Counted from the stretch's first letter, positions 52,341 to 63,668 are shown. The stretch is DNA of 64,000 nucleotides from Caballeronia sp. NK8 (GCF_018408855.1 NZ_AP024323.1:1116001-1180000), one strand, 5' to 3'. A program made the numbers and translations. The notes: generated by a model not told the origin, from the sequence alone.

Positions 52341-54248
52341 TCAGACCGACTCGTGCCAGCGGCTATCGGCGCGCAACAGGTGCAGGTCGCGGTGGAATCG
52401 AGTGTACCCAACGCGGTCGAAGAACTCCAAAATCTGTATCGCGCGCTTGCGGCCGAGCGCGCTGGCATCGCGGAAGGCGGCCGCGCCGAGCGCGCCGCCC
52501 TGCGCTTCTGCCGCCTGCGCCACGAGTTGCGCGAGCGCGCCGATCGACGCGCGGCAGTAGAACAGATCGCGCACGACCTGATACACGTCGCCACGCCGCG
52601 AGAGCTTTTTCAGGAGCCTGCGCATCTCGTCCTCGCCAACGCCGTGCGCGTTCGCGAGATCGCGCACCCACGGCGGATCGAAGCGGCCCTGTTCGAGCGA
52701 GGCGAGCACCGCGCGCGAGAGCGCTTCTTCCTTCTCGTCGAGCGCAACCGTATGCGACGGCAGATGCAGCCACGCCCCGCTCCTCGCGATCGATCCGCCC
52801 GCCGCCGCGTCATCGACGAGCGCGCGCCACAACGCATCCGGCGCGAGCGGCGCGGCCATGCGGCGCAGGCGCGCGGCGTCGGCGCCCGGTTCATCGGGAT
52901 AGCGGGCGTGGAAGGTTTCGAGCGCATCGACGAGGCGCGTTCTCATGGCGTCCCAATGACGCGATGCAATGTAAAGCGCGTCGTCGTGCGTGGATATCGC
53001 GCGCAGGCCTTCCGGCGACATCGATCGTCCGCACAGATGTTCGATCAGCGAGCGTTGCAGGCCGTAAGGCGCCTGCGCGAAGAGCGCATCGACGCGGCCC
53101 GTGTCCAGCATCTCGACGAGCGCATCGAGCCACGCGCCGCGCTGCGGCGTGCGGCGCTTGCGCGCGGGCGCGAACGGATCGAGCACGCGCCCGCCGCCGA
53201 CGGTCCGGCTCGCCTGCGCATTGCGCACGATGAAGCGATCGCCGGGCAGCGCGCACACGGGGTCGTCGAAGACGAGTTGCACGCGCGCCGTGTGACCGGC
53301 GGCAAGCGTATCCGCTTCGAGCAGCGCGACATGCGCCACGCGATGCGTCGTGCCGAGATGCACATGCAGCGGCGCCCAGTGTGCGAGCGTGAGCTGCGCG
53401 TCTTCGAGCAGCGTCAGTTCGACATCCAGTCGCGGGGACGCGTGCGCGAGCCGCGCATCGACGATCCAGTCGCCGCGCGCAAGCGCATGTTTGTCGATGC
53501 CCGCGAGATTGAGCGCGCAGCGCTCGCCCGCGCGGCCCGTCCGCGTCGCGCGATTTTGCGCGTGGATGCTGCGCACGCGCACGGGCTCGCCCCCCGTTTC
53601 GCGCGGCGCGAGCGCAAGCACGTCGCCGCTATTCACGCGGCCCGCGAACACCGTGCCCGTCGCGATCGTGCCTTGTCCCGCCAGCGTGAAGACACGGTCG
53701 ACCGCGAGCCGGAAGAAGCCGTCGTCGCGGCGCGTGCGCCAGTGCGCGGCGGCGGCGTGGAGATATGCATTCAGCGCGGCGACGCCCGCGTCGCCGTCTT
53801 TCGTGGCGTCGGTGTCGAACAGGGGCGCGTCGCGCAATGGGCCGTCCGCGAGCAGCGTTTCGATTTGCGCGTGCACGTCCCGCACGCGCGCGGCATCCAC
53901 GCGATCGCACTTCGTCACCGCGACCGCGCCATGCGTCACGCCGAGCAGTTCGAGTATCGCAAGATGTTCGCGCGTCTGCGGCATCACGCCATCGTCGGCG
54001 GCGATCACGAGCAAGGCGAAATCGATGCCGCACGCGCCCGCCGCCATCGTGTGCACGAGCTTCTCGTGACCGGGCACGTCGATGAAACCGAGCACGCCGC
54101 CGTCGTTCAACGGCACATACGCGTAACCGAGTTCGATCGATATGCCGCGCGCCTTTTCTTCCTTCAGGCGATCGGTGTCCACGCCCGACAGCGCGCGCAC
54201 GAGCGTGGTCTTGCCGTGATCGATGTGCCCCGCCGTGCCGACGATCAT
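52341..54248 (-). CDS. selB: Selenocysteine-specific translation elongation factor SelB
   Basis: GTPase of 635 residues that binds Sec-tRNA-Sec and the SECIS hairpin to decode UGA. G1 [13 protein letters not shown] at the N-terminus, G3 IDVPGHEK, G4 VTKCD; then EF-Tu-like domains 2 and 3, then four winged helices in the C-terminal half that bind SECIS (for example [16 protein letters not shown]). The ATG at 54248 overlaps the selA stop (ATGA), which fixes the start despite a long open frame upstream. Part of the fdhE-selA-selB run. Confidence 0.97.
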   Translation of the reverse strand: MIVGTAGHIDHGKTTLVRALSGVDTDRLKEEKARGISIELGYAYVPLNDGGVLGFIDVPGHEKLVHTMAAGACGIDFALLVIAADDGVMPQTREHLAILELLGVTHGAVAVTKCDRVDAARVRDVHAQIETLLADGPLRDAPLFDTDATKDGDAGVAALNAYLHAAAAHWRTRRDDGFFRLAVDRVFTLAGQGTIATGTVFAGRVNSGDVLALAPRETGGEPVRVRSIHAQNRATRTGRAGERCALNLAGIDKHALARGDWIVDARLAHASPRLDVELTLLEDAQLTLAHWAPLHVHLGTTHRVAHVALLEADTLAAGHTARVQLVFDDPVCALPGDRFIVRNAQASRTVGGGRVLDPFAPARKRRTPQRGAWLDALVEMLDTGRVDALFAQAPYGLQRSLIEHLCGRSMSPEGLRAISTHDDALYIASRHWDAMRTRLVDALETFHARYPDEPGADAARLRRMAAPLAPDALWRALVDDAAAGGSIARSGAWLHLPSHTVALDEKEEALSRAVLASLEQGRFDPPWVRDLANAHGVGEDEMRRLLKKLSRRGDVYQVVRDLFYCRASIGALAQLVAQAAEAQGGALGAAAFRDASALGRKRAIQILEFFDRVGYTRFHRDLHLLRADSRWHESV

Positions 54249-55681
54249 TCGCGTGCTTCCAGTTGCGCGACGAACGTGGCTTCGTCGGCTTCTTCGAGGC
54301 AGCGCAGATCGAGCCGCAATGCGCCGTCCGCGATGCGCCCGAGCACCGGACACGGCAACTCGCGCAAGCGCTTCTCGATGCGGTTCAGCTGGCCGCCCGG
54401 GCGCTTGCCGCTCGCGAGGCGCACCGCGAGACCGTAGCTCGGCAGCACGTCGACGGGCAACGCGCCGCTGCCGATCTGACTGAACATCGGCTCGGCGCTG
54501 ACGAGGAACGCAGCGCCGACCATGCGTTGCAACGCAGGCTCGACGCGCTCGGCGGCGAGGCGCATCGCGTCGGCGGGACGCGTCAGCAGCCGCAAAGTCG
54601 TGAGGCGTTCGGCCAGCGTCTCGGGCGCGCGATAGAGACGCAGCACCGCTTCGAGCGCCGCGAGCGTCAGCTTGCCGACGCGCAGCGCGCGCTTCAACGG
54701 ATGCTTCTTGATCTTCGCGATGAGTTCGCGGCGCCCGACGATCAGCCCGGCCTGCGGTCCGCCCAGCAGCTTGTCGCCGCTGAAGGTGACGAGATCGGCG
54801 CCCGCCGCGATGGTCTCGCGCACCGTCGCCTCGCGCGGCAAACCCCATTGCGCGAGATCGACGAGCGTGCCGCTGCCGAGGTCCATCGCCAGCGCAAGGC
54901 CGCGCGCTTTTGCGAGCGGCGCGAGTTCCGCGAGCGTCACTTCCTTCGTGAAGCCGCTCACCGCGTAATTGCTGCAATGAACTTTCATCAGCAGCGCGGT
55001 CTTCGCGTTGATCGCTTCGTCGTAGTCTTTCAGGTGCGTGCGATTCGTCGTGCCGACTTCGCGCAGCTTCGCGCCCGCGCGGCTCATGATGTCGGGAATG
55101 CGAAACGCGCCGCCGATTTCGACCAGCTCGCCGCGCGACACGATCACTTCGCGGCGCGCCGCGAGCGCGGACAGCGTGAGCAGCACGGCCGCCGCGTTGT
55201 TGTTCACGACGGTGGCGGCTTCCGCACCCGTCAGCTCGCAGATCAGGCCATTGATGAGGTCGTCGCGATCGCCGCGTGCGCCGGTATCGAGATCGAATTC
55301 GAGATTCGCGGGGCGCGTCAGAATGTCGGCCACGGCCCGCACGGCTTCGTCGGGCAAGAGCGCGCGGCCGAGATTCGTGTGCAGCACGGTGCCCGTGAGA
55401 TTGAAGACGCTGCGTATGTTGCTTTGCGCGCGCTTCGCAAGCCGCGCGCCGACCGCGCGCGCGAGTTGCGCATCGCTCAGGGCATCGACGGATGCGCGGC
55501 CCACCTGCGCGTCGCCGCGCCAGGTATCGAGCGTCTGCCGCAACACAGCCAGTGTCTGCGTGCGCCCGTATCCGCCGATGACCGGCTCGAACTCCGCCGA
55601 TGCCAGCACGCGTTCGACCGACGGCACCCGGGCCATCAATGCACGCAGTTCGCCGCCGTCGCTTCCTGTCACGTCGCTCAT
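54245..55681 (-). CDS. selA: L-seryl-tRNA(Sec) selenium transferase SelA
   Basis: PLP enzyme of 478 residues that converts Ser-tRNA-Sec to Sec-tRNA-Sec with selenophosphate. The family pattern [41 protein letters not shown] and the PLP lysine in [14 protein letters not shown] (about Lys304) are intact. It follows fdhE by 7 bases and overlaps selB. No selD (selenophosphate synthetase) gene is in the window. Confidence 0.97.
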   Translation of the reverse strand: MSDVTGSDGGELRALMARVPSVERVLASAEFEPVIGGYGRTQTLAVLRQTLDTWRGDAQVGRASVDALSDAQLARAVGARLAKRAQSNIRSVFNLTGTVLHTNLGRALLPDEAVRAVADILTRPANLEFDLDTGARGDRDDLINGLICELTGAEAATVVNNNAAAVLLTLSALAARREVIVSRGELVEIGGAFRIPDIMSRAGAKLREVGTTNRTHLKDYDEAINAKTALLMKVHCSNYAVSGFTKEVTLAELAPLAKARGLALAMDLGSGTLVDLAQWGLPREATVRETIAAGADLVTFSGDKLLGGPQAGLIVGRRELIAKIKKHPLKRALRVGKLTLAALEAVLRLYRAPETLAERLTTLRLLTRPADAMRLAAERVEPALQRMVGAAFLVSAEPMFSQIGSGALPVDVLPSYGLAVRLASGKRPGGQLNRIEKRLRELPCPVLGRIADGALRLDLRCLEEADEATFVAQLEARE

Positions 55682-55688
55682 GAATCGC

Positions 55689-56699
55689 TCATTGGTCGTC
55701 TTGCGACTGCTCGGGCCACAGCCACGGATGAGGCGCCGCGCGCCGGTAGCCCGCTTCGCCCATCAGCAGATCGAGCGTGAGGCTCGCGAGATCGTCGGCG
55801 TAGGGCTCGAAGTCGTACGCCTTGTCCTGATAGCCGATCTTGCGATACGTGCCGCATTCGTCACACGACTCGGCCTTGAGCGGCGCGCCTTTCGCCTTCG
55901 CGGCTCTCGCTTCTTCGGGTTCGTCGCCGGTGCCCATCGCGTGATAGGCGATGCCCTTGGTCGAATCGCAGTTCGAGCATTTCGCGCGCACGACATGCCA
56001 TTCGGTCGCGCACAGTCCGCATTGCACGTAACGATAGCCGTCATGCGCCCCGCCGACGCGCACGACGCTCGCCACCGGCACCCAGCCGCATACCGGGCAC
56101 ACGCCGGGCGCATCGAGCCACGGCACGTCGTTCATGTCGATGCGGCTCGCGAGATCGGTCCACACGACCTGCAGCGCGGCCGCGATGAACGGCGCGGCAG
56201 CCGGGTCGATCTCCGCGAAACGCAGCGCGAGGATCGCATCGGCCTGGCTGTCGAGCGCGGCGGCATCGAGCGCGCGCAGGCGGGATACGAGTTGCGCGAG
56301 CGGCGGCGTCAGCGCGCCCGCGGCTTCGATGCCGTCGAGCAACATGAAGAGCACGTCGCGCCACGCGGGATCGCGCTCATCCGTGAGCGCAGGCACGATC
56401 GGCATCGAATGGCGCTGGTTCAGTTCGATCGATGCGCGCGGGGGCATCGGAGAGTCGATGTTCGCCAGGACGCGCTGCTGGGCATCGGCCAGCGTGGCCA
56501 TCAGGCGCAGATAACCGGCAATGGGATTGCTCGCGTCCGCGAGTTGCAAGAGACGCGCGGCGCGCGCTGCGAACAGCGTCGCGCGTTCGGGCATGCGCAA
56601 GCGCGGAATGGCCGATGGATCGAGCGACTGGATTCTCGCGGCTTCGACGATGCGTTGGACCACGGAAGGTTTCCTCGGGAAGCGTTGCGGAACGGGCAT
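55689..56699 (-). CDS. fdhE: Formate dehydrogenase accessory protein FdhE
   Basis: Cytoplasmic maturation factor of 336 residues, needed for active membrane-bound formate dehydrogenase. The C-terminal half contains four CxxC motifs ([22 protein letters not shown]) typical of the rubredoxin-like iron-binding part of FdhE. AGGAA precedes the ATG. It is downstream of the fdn structural genes on the same strand but is separated from them by the oppositely oriented mazEF pair, so it may now need its own promoter. Confidence 0.94.
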   Translation of the reverse strand: MPVPQRFPRKPSVVQRIVEAARIQSLDPSAIPRLRMPERATLFAARAARLLQLADASNPIAGYLRLMATLADAQQRVLANIDSPMPPRASIELNQRHSMPIVPALTDERDPAWRDVLFMLLDGIEAAGALTPPLAQLVSRLRALDAAALDSQADAILALRFAEIDPAAAPFIAAALQVVWTDLASRIDMNDVPWLDAPGVCPVCGWVPVASVVRVGGAHDGYRYVQCGLCATEWHVVRAKCSNCDSTKGIAYHAMGTGDEPEEARAAKAKGAPLKAESCDECGTYRKIGYQDKAYDFEPYADDLASLTLDLLMGEAGYRRAAPHPWLWPEQSQDDQ

Positions 56700-56780
56700 G
56701 CACCGTTCCTATGCCCACTGGCCGACTGCGCCTGCCTAGCATATCAGCATAAAGTCAAGTCGCATGGCGCTTGCACCTGC

Positions 56781-56846
56781 GTATCTACAACGTGTACACA
56801 TCGACTTGACTGGAAGATAAAATGGTATCTACAATGGATCTACATT
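56781..56846 (+). promoter_or_regulatory. mazEF promoter and repeated operator motif
   Basis: TTGACT (56806-56811) and TACAAT (56830-56835) are 18 bases apart, a good sigma-70 match. The decamer GTATCTACAA occurs at 56781-56790 and 56825-56834, exactly 44 bp apart (about four helical turns), and a third, imperfect copy GGATCTACAT is at 56837-56846. One copy covers the -10 element, as expected for autorepression by a MazE-MazF complex. Confidence 0.6.
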
Positions 56847-56866
56847 TCTGGGACATCTTCTCGCTT

Positions 56867-57118
56867 ATGAAACTCTCGATACAAAAGTGGGGCAACAGTG
56901 CCGCCGTGCGCTTGCCCGCCGCATTGCTGGATCAGGCGAAACTGGAACTCGGCGACCAGTTGAGCGTCGAGGTTCGTCCGGACGGCATCATGCTCACCCC
57001 GGCGCGACCCAGCTATGCCCTCGCCGATCTGGTCGCTCAATGCGACTTCACCGCGCCGATGCCCGAAGACCTGGTCGCCTGGAACAACCTCAAGCCGGTG
57101 GGAGGTGAAGCATGGTAA
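56867..57118 (+). CDS. mazE: MazE-type antitoxin (AbrB/SpoVT fold)
   Basis: DNA-binding antitoxin of 83 residues. N-terminal AbrB-like domain: MKLSIQKWGNSAAVRLPAAL, then LGDQLSVEVRPDGIMLTP; the C-terminal tail would wrap around the toxin. I start at ATG 56867, where the family begins; an in-frame start at 56822 would lie within the -10 region. The stop overlaps the toxin start (ATGGTAA). Confidence 0.9.
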   Translation: MKLSIQKWGNSAAVRLPAALLDQAKLELGDQLSVEVRPDGIMLTPARPSYALADLVAQCDFTAPMPEDLVAWNNLKPVGGEAW

Positions 57119-57462
57119 GGCGAGCCAAATTCGAACGCGGCGACATCGTGCGCGTGAACCTGAACCCGACCGTCGGCCATGAACAGCAAGGCGAGTTCCG
57201 GCCCGCTCTCGTGCTCTCGTCGGGCGTGTTCAACGCCATGGGCGTCGCGCTCGTCGCGCCGATCACCCAAGGCGGGAACTTCGCGCGCTTCGCCGGTTTC
57301 GCGGTCCCGCTTGCCGGCGACGGCATTGAAACACAAGGCGTCGCGCTGGTGAACATGATCCGCACGCTCGATCTCGAAGCGCGGGGCGCGCGCAAGGTTG
57401 CGCGTGCGTCGGTCGCGGCAACCGAAGACGCGCTCGCCCGGCTGCAGGCCATCCTCGACTGA
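57112..57462 (+). CDS. mazF: MazF/PemK-type mRNA interferase toxin
   Basis: Toxin of 116 residues that cuts single-stranded RNA at short motifs. Family features: RGDIVRVNLNPTVGHEQQGE, RPALVLSS, and NMIRTLDLEARGARKV. Overlaps mazE by 7 bases. The toxin gene ends 6 bases before the 3' end of the convergent formate dehydrogenase gamma gene, so the module sits inside the fdn-fdhE-sel gene run in the opposite orientation. Confidence 0.92.
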   Translation: MVRRAKFERGDIVRVNLNPTVGHEQQGEFRPALVLSSGVFNAMGVALVAPITQGGNFARFAGFAVPLAGDGIETQGVALVNMIRTLDLEARGARKVARASVAATEDALARLQAILD

Positions 57463-57468
57463 GTCCGC

Positions 57469-58119
57469 CTACTTCCCGATCGTTTCCCTGAACCACCTTG
57501 GATGATGCTTCCTCGCCCATCCATACGTGACCGTGCCGCGCGTCATCGCGCCGATCGAACCCTTGACCCAGAGCGCGGCGTAGATATGCACGATGATCGA
57601 CACGATCAGCACGAACGCCGTCGCCGCATGCACGACCGACGCGATGCGAATGACCGTGACCGGGAAATAGAACGCGAAGTAGGCACGCCAGATCACGATC
57701 CCGCTGATGAGCAGCAAGACGAGACTCGCCACCATCACGAAGAACAGCAGCTTCTGCCCCGCGTTGTACTTGCCGATTTCCGGCAGGCGGTCTTCGCGAT
57801 TGGTGAGCACGTCGTTCATCTGCTTCATCCACTGGACATCGTTACGGTCCAGATAGTTGTGATGCCAGAAACGCAGCGCGAGGATCAGGAACGAAAGGAA
57901 CATCACGCATCCGACGAACGGATGAAGAATGCGCGTCCACTGCCCGCCGCCGAAGATCGCATAAAGCCATGACATCGACGGATGGAACATCGCGAGCCCG
58001 GACAACGCGAGCAGCACGAAGGTAATCGCCGTGATCCAGTGATTGGTCCGCTCGTTCGGCGTGTAGCGCACGATCAGACGGTGGCCCTTCACGTCACGCA
58101 GTTCGCTATCGTGTTTCAT
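57469..58119 (-). CDS. fdnI: Formate dehydrogenase-N gamma subunit, cytochrome b556
   Basis: Membrane subunit of 216 residues with four hydrophobic helices, which carries two haems b and passes electrons to quinone. Haem-ligand histidines are in [23 protein letters not shown] and [16 protein letters not shown] 58119 is preferred over GTG 58125 because GGAG is well spaced for it. It overlaps the 3' end of the beta-subunit gene by 14 bases. Confidence 0.93.
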   Translation of the reverse strand: MKHDSELRDVKGHRLIVRYTPNERTNHWITAITFVLLALSGLAMFHPSMSWLYAIFGGGQWTRILHPFVGCVMFLSFLILALRFWHHNYLDRNDVQWMKQMNDVLTNREDRLPEIGKYNAGQKLLFFVMVASLVLLLISGIVIWRAYFAFYFPVTVIRIASVVHAATAFVLIVSIIVHIYAALWVKGSIGAMTRGTVTYGWARKHHPRWFRETIGK

Positions 58120-59050
58120 CTTCACGCTCCTGTCCGCCTTCCCGGCGACGGCGCACCTCTTCCGCTTCGCGATGCGCCTCCAGTTCGTCTTCGTCGCTGA
58201 CTTCGTTCGGGCCGATGCGCGTGTAATGGAAAAAGCCCGCGAGCGCCGCTATCGCGATGCCCGCCATCGCGAGCGGCTTGGTCACGCCCTTCCAGATCGA
58301 CACGAGCGGGCTGATATGCGGGTCTTTCGCGAGTCCGTGATACAGCTCGGGCTGATCCGCATGATGCAGCACGTACATCACATGCGTGCCGCCCACGCCC
58401 GCCGGATCGTACAGACCCGCATTCGCGAAGCCGCGCTCCTTCAGGTCCTCGACGCGCTCGGCGGCCTGCGCCTGCATGTCCACTTTGGTGCCGAACATGA
58501 TCGCGCCGGTCGGGCAGGTCTTCACGCACGCCGGCTCCTGCCCGACCGCGACGCGGTCCGAGCACAGCGTGCATTTATAGGCGCGATGATCTTCCTTCGA
58601 AATCCGCGGAATGTTGAACGGACAACCGGTGATGCAATAGCCGCAGCCGATGCAGTTCTCCTCGTGAAAATCCACGATGCCGTTCGTGTACTGCACGATC
58701 GCACCCGGCGACGGACACGCCTTCAGACAGCCCGGATCCTCGCAATGCATGCAGCCGTCCTTGCGAATCAGCCATTCGAGGTCGCCCTTCGGATTCTCGT
58801 ATTCGGTGAAGCGCATCACCGTCCACGAATGCTCCGTGAGGTCGCGCGGATTGTCGTAGACGCCGGTCGTGTGACCGACCTCGTCGCGCAAGTCGTTCCA
58901 TTCCATGCAGGCCGTCTGACACGCCTTGCAGCCGATACACTTCGACACGTCAATGAGCTTCGCCACCGCGCCCGTGGCCGGCTCGCGCACCTGCGTCGGC
59001 GGCGTGGTCGTCGCCGAGACACGCTTGATATCGAGCGATTGCAGAGCCAT
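58106..59050 (-). CDS. fdxH: Formate dehydrogenase-N beta subunit, iron-sulfur protein
   Basis: Electron-transfer subunit of 314 residues with four [4Fe-4S] clusters. Cys motifs: [44 protein letters not shown] and CTLCSDRV with [10 protein letters not shown] single C-terminal membrane helix (about 260-285, [18 protein letters not shown]) anchors it. It lies 10 bases after the alpha-subunit stop. It transfers electrons from the periplasmic alpha subunit to the haem b subunit. Confidence 0.96.
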   Translation of the reverse strand: MALQSLDIKRVSATTTPPTQVREPATGAVAKLIDVSKCIGCKACQTACMEWNDLRDEVGHTTGVYDNPRDLTEHSWTVMRFTEYENPKGDLEWLIRKDGCMHCEDPGCLKACPSPGAIVQYTNGIVDFHEENCIGCGYCITGCPFNIPRISKEDHRAYKCTLCSDRVAVGQEPACVKTCPTGAIMFGTKVDMQAQAAERVEDLKERGFANAGLYDPAGVGGTHVMYVLHHADQPELYHGLAKDPHISPLVSIWKGVTKPLAMAGIAIAALAGFFHYTRIGPNEVSDEDELEAHREAEEVRRRREGGQEREDETR

Positions 59051-59060
59051 CTCGTCCCCC

Positions 59061-62000
59061 TTAGGCCTTCTCGACCTTCACGAGGAACGACTTGAACTCG
59101 GGTGTCTGCGAGTTGCCGTCGCCCACGGAAGGCGTGAGTGTGTTGACGAGATAGCCCGGCTGCGCGAGGCCCTTGAAGCCCCAGTGCAGCGGCAGGCCGA
59201 CGGTGTGCACCTTCTTGCCCTCGATGGTCAGCGGCTTGATGCGCTTGGTGACGAGCGCCACCGCGACGATATGCCCGCGATTGCTCGACACCTTCACGCG
59301 ATCGCCCGCGACGACGCCCACTTCCTTCGCATGCTCCTCGCTGATCTCCACGAACTGCTGCGGCTGGATGATCGCGTTCAGGCGCGCGTGCTTGGTCCAG
59401 TAGTGGAAGTGCTCGGTGAGGCGATAGGTGGTCGCCGTGTCGGGGAACTTGTCGGCGGTGCCGAACGCGGCGCGATCGTCCGGGAACACGCGCGCGGCGG
59501 GATTGCTCGTCGCGGCCTTGTTGTCCCGGAAGAACGGGTTGTAGCCGAGCGGCGTTTCGAACGGTTCATAGTGCGTGGGGAACGGCCCTTCGTTCATGCC
59601 GTCGCGCGCGAAGAAACGCGCGACGCCCTCCGGGTTCATGATGAACGGGCTCATGCCTTTTTCCGGCGGCTCGTCGGCCTTGAAGTCGGGGACGTCCGGA
59701 CCCGTCCAGGCGCGCCCGTTCCACGCGACCAGCTTTCTCGACGGATCGAACGGCTTGCCGTTCACATCGCACGATGCGCGGTTGTACAGCACGCGCCGGT
59801 TCGCCGGCCACGCCCACGCCCAGCCGAGCGTCTGGCCGATGCCGGTCGGGTCCGAGTTGTCGCGCCGGCCCATCTGGTTGCCCGCCTGCGTCCACGAGCC
59901 GCAGAAAATCCAGCAGCCGCTCGCGGTCGAGCCGTCGTCGCGCAACTGCGCGAAGCTCGCCAGTTGCTCGCCGCGTTTCGCGAGCACTTTGGTCTGATCG
60001 GCGGGATCGGTGACATCGGCGAGCGCGCGGCCGTTGAACTCCATCGCGATCTCTTCGGGCGTCGGGCTTTCCGGGTCCGCGTAGGGCCACGTCATCTTCA
60101 GGATCGGATCGGGATACTTGCCGCCCTTTTCCTGATAAGCCTTTCGCATGCGCAGCCACAAGCCCGACATGATCTCGAGATCGCTCTTCGCCTCGCCCGG
60201 CGCGGCCGCGCCCTGCCAGTGCCATTGCAGCACGCGCGACGAACTCACGAGCGAGCCGCGTTCTTCGGCGAAACAGGTGGTCGGCAGGCGGAAGACTTCG
60301 GTCTGGATCTTCGATGCATCGACGTCGTTGAATTCGCCGTGGTTCTTCCAGAACTCCGATGTCTCGGTCGCGAGCGGGTCCATGATGACGAGCCACTTCA
60401 GCTTCGACAGCCCGAGCCCGATCTTCGCCTTGTTGGGCGCCGCCGCCAGCGGATTGAAGCCCTGGCAGATGTAGCCGTTCATCTTGCCCGCGGCCATCAG
60501 CTCGAAGACCTGCAGCATGTCGTAGGACTTGTCGAGCTTGGGCAACATGTCGTAGCCGAAGTTGTTGTCGGCCGTCGCGTTGTCGCCCCACCACGACTTC
60601 ATGAAGCTCACGTAGAACGCGCGATAGTTCTTCCAGTAGCTCAGTTGATTCGGCCGCAGCGGTTGCGCCGCGCGCTTCTTGATGTACTCCTCGTAGTCCT
60701 GCTCGCCTTCCATCGGCAAAGTCATGTAGCCGGGCAGCAGGTTCGACATCAGGCCGAGGTCGGTCAGGCCTTGAATATTCGAATGCCCGCGCAGCGCATT
60801 CATGCCGCCGCCCGCAATGCCGATATTGCCGAGCAGCAGCTGCACCATCGCGCCCGTGCGGATCATCTGCGCGCCGACCGAATGATGCGTCCAGCCGAGC
60901 GCATAGAGAATCGTCGCCGCGCGATTCGGCACGGCGGTCGACGCGAGCATCTCGCAGACTTTCAGAAACTTGTCGGTCGGCGTGCCGCAGACCTTCGTCA
61001 CCATTTCAGGCGTGTAGCCGGCGTAGTGCTGCTTGAGCAGGTTGTAGACGCAGCGCGGATGACTCAGCGTGAGGTCGGTTTTCACGTAACCGTCCTCGCC
61101 GCGCTCGTAGTCCCAGCTCGATTTGTCGTACTTGCGCTTCTCCGCGTCGTAGCCCGAGAACACGCCGTCCTTGAACGCGTAGTCCTCGCGCACGATGAAC
61201 GACATGTCCGTGTAGTTCTTCACGTACTCATGCTGGATCTTGTCGTTCGTGAGCAGATAGTTGATCACGCCGCCGAGAAACGCGATGTCCGTGCCGGTGC
61301 GTATCGGCGCGTAGAAATCCGCAACCGATGCGGTGCGCGTGAAGCGCGGATCGACGACCATCAGCCGCGCGCGGCGATGCGCCTTCGCCTCCGTCACCCA
61401 CTTGAAGCCGCACGGGTGCGCCTCGGCCGCGTTGCCGCCCATCACCAGAATCAGATCCGTGTTCTTGATGTCGACCCAATGGTTCGTCATCGCTCCACGG
61501 CCAAACGTCGGGGCAAGACCTGCCACCGTCGGGCCATGTCAGACACGCGCCTGATTATCGAATGCGAGCATCCCGAGACTGCGGACCGTCTTGTGCGTCA
61601 GATAGCCGACTTCGTTGCTGCCCGCCGACGCCGCGAGAAAGCCCGTGGTCAGCCATCGGTTGACCTTCTTGCCGTCCGGCGTCGCCTCGACGAAATTCGC
61701 GTCGCGGTCTTCCTTCATCAGCACGGCGATGCGGTCGAGCGCGTCTTGCCACGATATCTGCTTCCACTCGTTCGACCCGGGCGCGCGATGTTCGGGAACC
61801 GTCAGACGGCTCGGGCTATGAATGAAGTCGATGAGCGAGGCGCCTTTCGGGCAGAGCGTGCCGCGATTGACCGGATGATCCGGATCGCCTTCGATATGAA
61901 TGATGCTTGCCTTGGCGTTCTTGGCGTTGTCGCCGAGGCCGTACATCAGGATGCCGCACCCGACCGAGCAGTACGGGCAGGTGTTACGCGTTTCCGTGGT

Positions 62001-62129
62001 GCGCGACAGTTTGTACTGCCGGACTTCGGCGAGCGCGGGAGCCGGGGAGAAGCCCAATGCCGCCAGGCTCGATCCGGCGAGCGTGCTCGCGGAGACCTTG
62101 AGGAACTGTCGCCGTGACATTTGGAGCAT
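59061..62129 (-). CDS. fdnG: Formate dehydrogenase-N alpha subunit, selenoprotein (Sec at UGA)
   Basis: Molybdopterin enzyme of 1022 residues oxidising formate to CO2 in the periplasm. Tat signal SRRQFLK at the N-terminus; [4Fe-4S] site CPYCSVGCG with a later TLCPKG. The frame has an in-frame TGA at 61541-61539 (residue 197), flanked by NQARV and [10 protein letters not shown], the usual Sec site, followed by a SECIS hairpin; ordinary gene calling would split it into two. Start ATG 62129 has GAGGG six bases upstream. Forms the fdnG-fdxH-fdnI operon; the selC, selA, selB and fdhE genes nearby supply decoding and maturation. Confidence 0.97.
61506..61541 (-). promoter_or_regulatory. Bacterial SECIS element in the fdnG mRNA
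   Basis: Directly after the UGA, the mRNA can form a 7-bp apical stem (CGG-U-GGCA with UGCCCCG) that holds a single bulged U and the loop GGUCU. Both the loop and the bulged U are the features SelB recognises in the E. coli fdhF and fdnG hairpins. Confidence 0.9.
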
Positions 62130-62357
62130 GATTGCCCTCGGCACGTCGTAAGGTGGGTGTCTACAGTATATGGTGATCGATTACATCTGCCAGACGGATT
62201 GAACCGGTATTTGCACCGATGCGCCCGTTTGTCGCCACAAGCATCGCCGTCGCAGCAAGTCGCGCGCCAGGACATGGGTGTCGTGGAATGGAACGTGCTC
62301 GACGGATGAGCATCGCCGCACACATTCGCGATTCATTCAAGGATCCAAGAGGTCGTC

Positions 62358-63668
62358 ATGAGTTCCGTCTCAACGCAGAAGATCGAAGCGGTCGTGAAAA
62401 AAGATGCTTCGTGGGCGCTCGGCGCGCTCAAGCAGTTCTCGGAAAACCGCTGCGCAGCGATGGCCGCGAGCATCGCGTTCTATTCGGCGTTCTCGCTCGC
62501 ACCGACGCTCGTCATGGTGATCGCCGTCGCGGGCTGGGTCTTCGGGCCGGAAGCCGCGCGCGGGCAACTCTTTCATCAGGTGAACGGCCTCATCGGCGAT
62601 CAGGCCGCGGCGGGCGTGCAGAGCATCGTCGAGAATGCACATCGCAGCGGCGGCACGGGCCTCGCCGCGATCATTTCGTTTGCGCTGCTGGCAGCCGGCG
62701 CGTCGGCGACATTCTCATCGCTCAATACGGCGCTCAACATCGTCTGGCCGATGACCGCCGAGCAGCGCTCCAGCGTCATGGCGATGGTGCGGGTGCGGCT
62801 CGTCTCGTTCGGGTTGGTGCTGGGTGTCGCTTTTCTGCTGATCGTGTCGCTCGTGCTCGACACGGCGATTCAGGCGGTCGGCATGTGGCTGTGGGCGGAT
62901 TCGCCGTTCGTGATCGTCGGCGATGTCGTGCAGCTCGCGGCCGGACTCGCGATTCTCACCGTCGCGTTCGGCGCGCTGATGAAGTTCCTGCCCGACGCGC
63001 CCGTGCAATGGCGCGATGCGCTGGTCGGCGGACTGGTCGCCGCGCTGCTTTTCTCGGCGGGCAAGAAGCTGTTCGCGCTCTATCTGACGCACGCGGGAAC
63101 CGCGAGCGCGTTCGGCGCGGCGGGCTCGCTCGCGGTGCTGTTGATGTGGCTCTATTTCTCCGCCGCCGTGCTGCTGCTCGGCGCGGAGTTTTCGGCGGCG
63201 CGCGCGCGGCTGCACGATCCGCGCGGCGCGTGGGGCCAGCAGAACAGCGGCAACGTGCCGCCGGGCAGCCGCGCGAAGATCGGCTCGCTGCTCGCCGCAT
63301 CGACGCGCACCGCCACGCCGATGGCCGGCGCGGCATCGACGACCGCTCCCGTCGACGAGACTACGAAACGCGCAATCGGCGCGCGCGCGCAGCATGCCCA
63401 GCATCTGACCGGGGAGGCGCGCAAGAAAGTATCCGCCGTGGCGCGGGCGCTGGAGTTGTCGCGCAAGCTGGCGCGTGCCGAATCGACCGCCACGCGCGTC
63501 ACCGCGCTCGCGATGGTCGGCGCGGGCCGCAAGGCGTCGCACGCGAATGCGGCGGTGCGGCGGCATCCGTGGCGCGCGGTGCTGGTCGCGGCGAGCGCGG
63601 GCATGGCGATCGCGCTGCTGACCCGGCGCGACATGACGCGGCAACAGGATCCGACCGTCCGACGCTGA
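62358..63668 (+). CDS. YihY/BrkB-family inner-membrane protein
   Basis: Membrane protein of 436 residues with six helices in the first 290 residues, matching the YihY/virulence factor BrkB family (often mislabelled ribonuclease BN). Motifs: MAASIAFYSAFSLAPTLVM, FSSLNTALNIVW, and the late VLLMWLYFSAAVLLLGAEF. The C-terminal extension (about 290-436) is Ala/Arg/Lys-rich and resembles a histone-like, membrane-ending tail (a last helix at AVLVAASAGMAIALL). Divergent from fdnG across 228 bases. Function unknown. Confidence 0.9.
   Translation: MSSVSTQKIEAVVKKDASWALGALKQFSENRCAAMAASIAFYSAFSLAPTLVMVIAVAGWVFGPEAARGQLFHQVNGLIGDQAAAGVQSIVENAHRSGGTGLAAIISFALLAAGASATFSSLNTALNIVWPMTAEQRSSVMAMVRVRLVSFGLVLGVAFLLIVSLVLDTAIQAVGMWLWADSPFVIVGDVVQLAAGLAILTVAFGALMKFLPDAPVQWRDALVGGLVAALLFSAGKKLFALYLTHAGTASAFGAAGSLAVLLMWLYFSAAVLLLGAEFSAARARLHDPRGAWGQQNSGNVPPGSRAKIGSLLAASTRTATPMAGAASTTAPVDETTKRAIGARAQHAQHLTGEARKKVSAVARALELSRKLARAESTATRVTALAMVGAGRKASHANAAVRRHPWRAVLVAASAGMAIALLTRRDMTRQQDPTVRR

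Noticed and set aside
50856..54437. Very long (over 1100 codons) plus-strand open frame opposite the DedA-PAP2 and selB genes
   Set aside because: Arg/His-rich antisense artefact of high-GC coding DNA; the opposite strand holds recognisable SelB and DedA motifs.
61526..61541. Reading fdnG as a frameshifted or nonsense pseudogene
   Set aside because: The stop is UGA at the family's Sec position with a SECIS hairpin, and selA, selB and selC are nearby.
58926..62117. Long plus-strand open frame opposite fdnG
   Set aside because: Same kind of antisense artefact; the minus strand encodes a full formate dehydrogenase.
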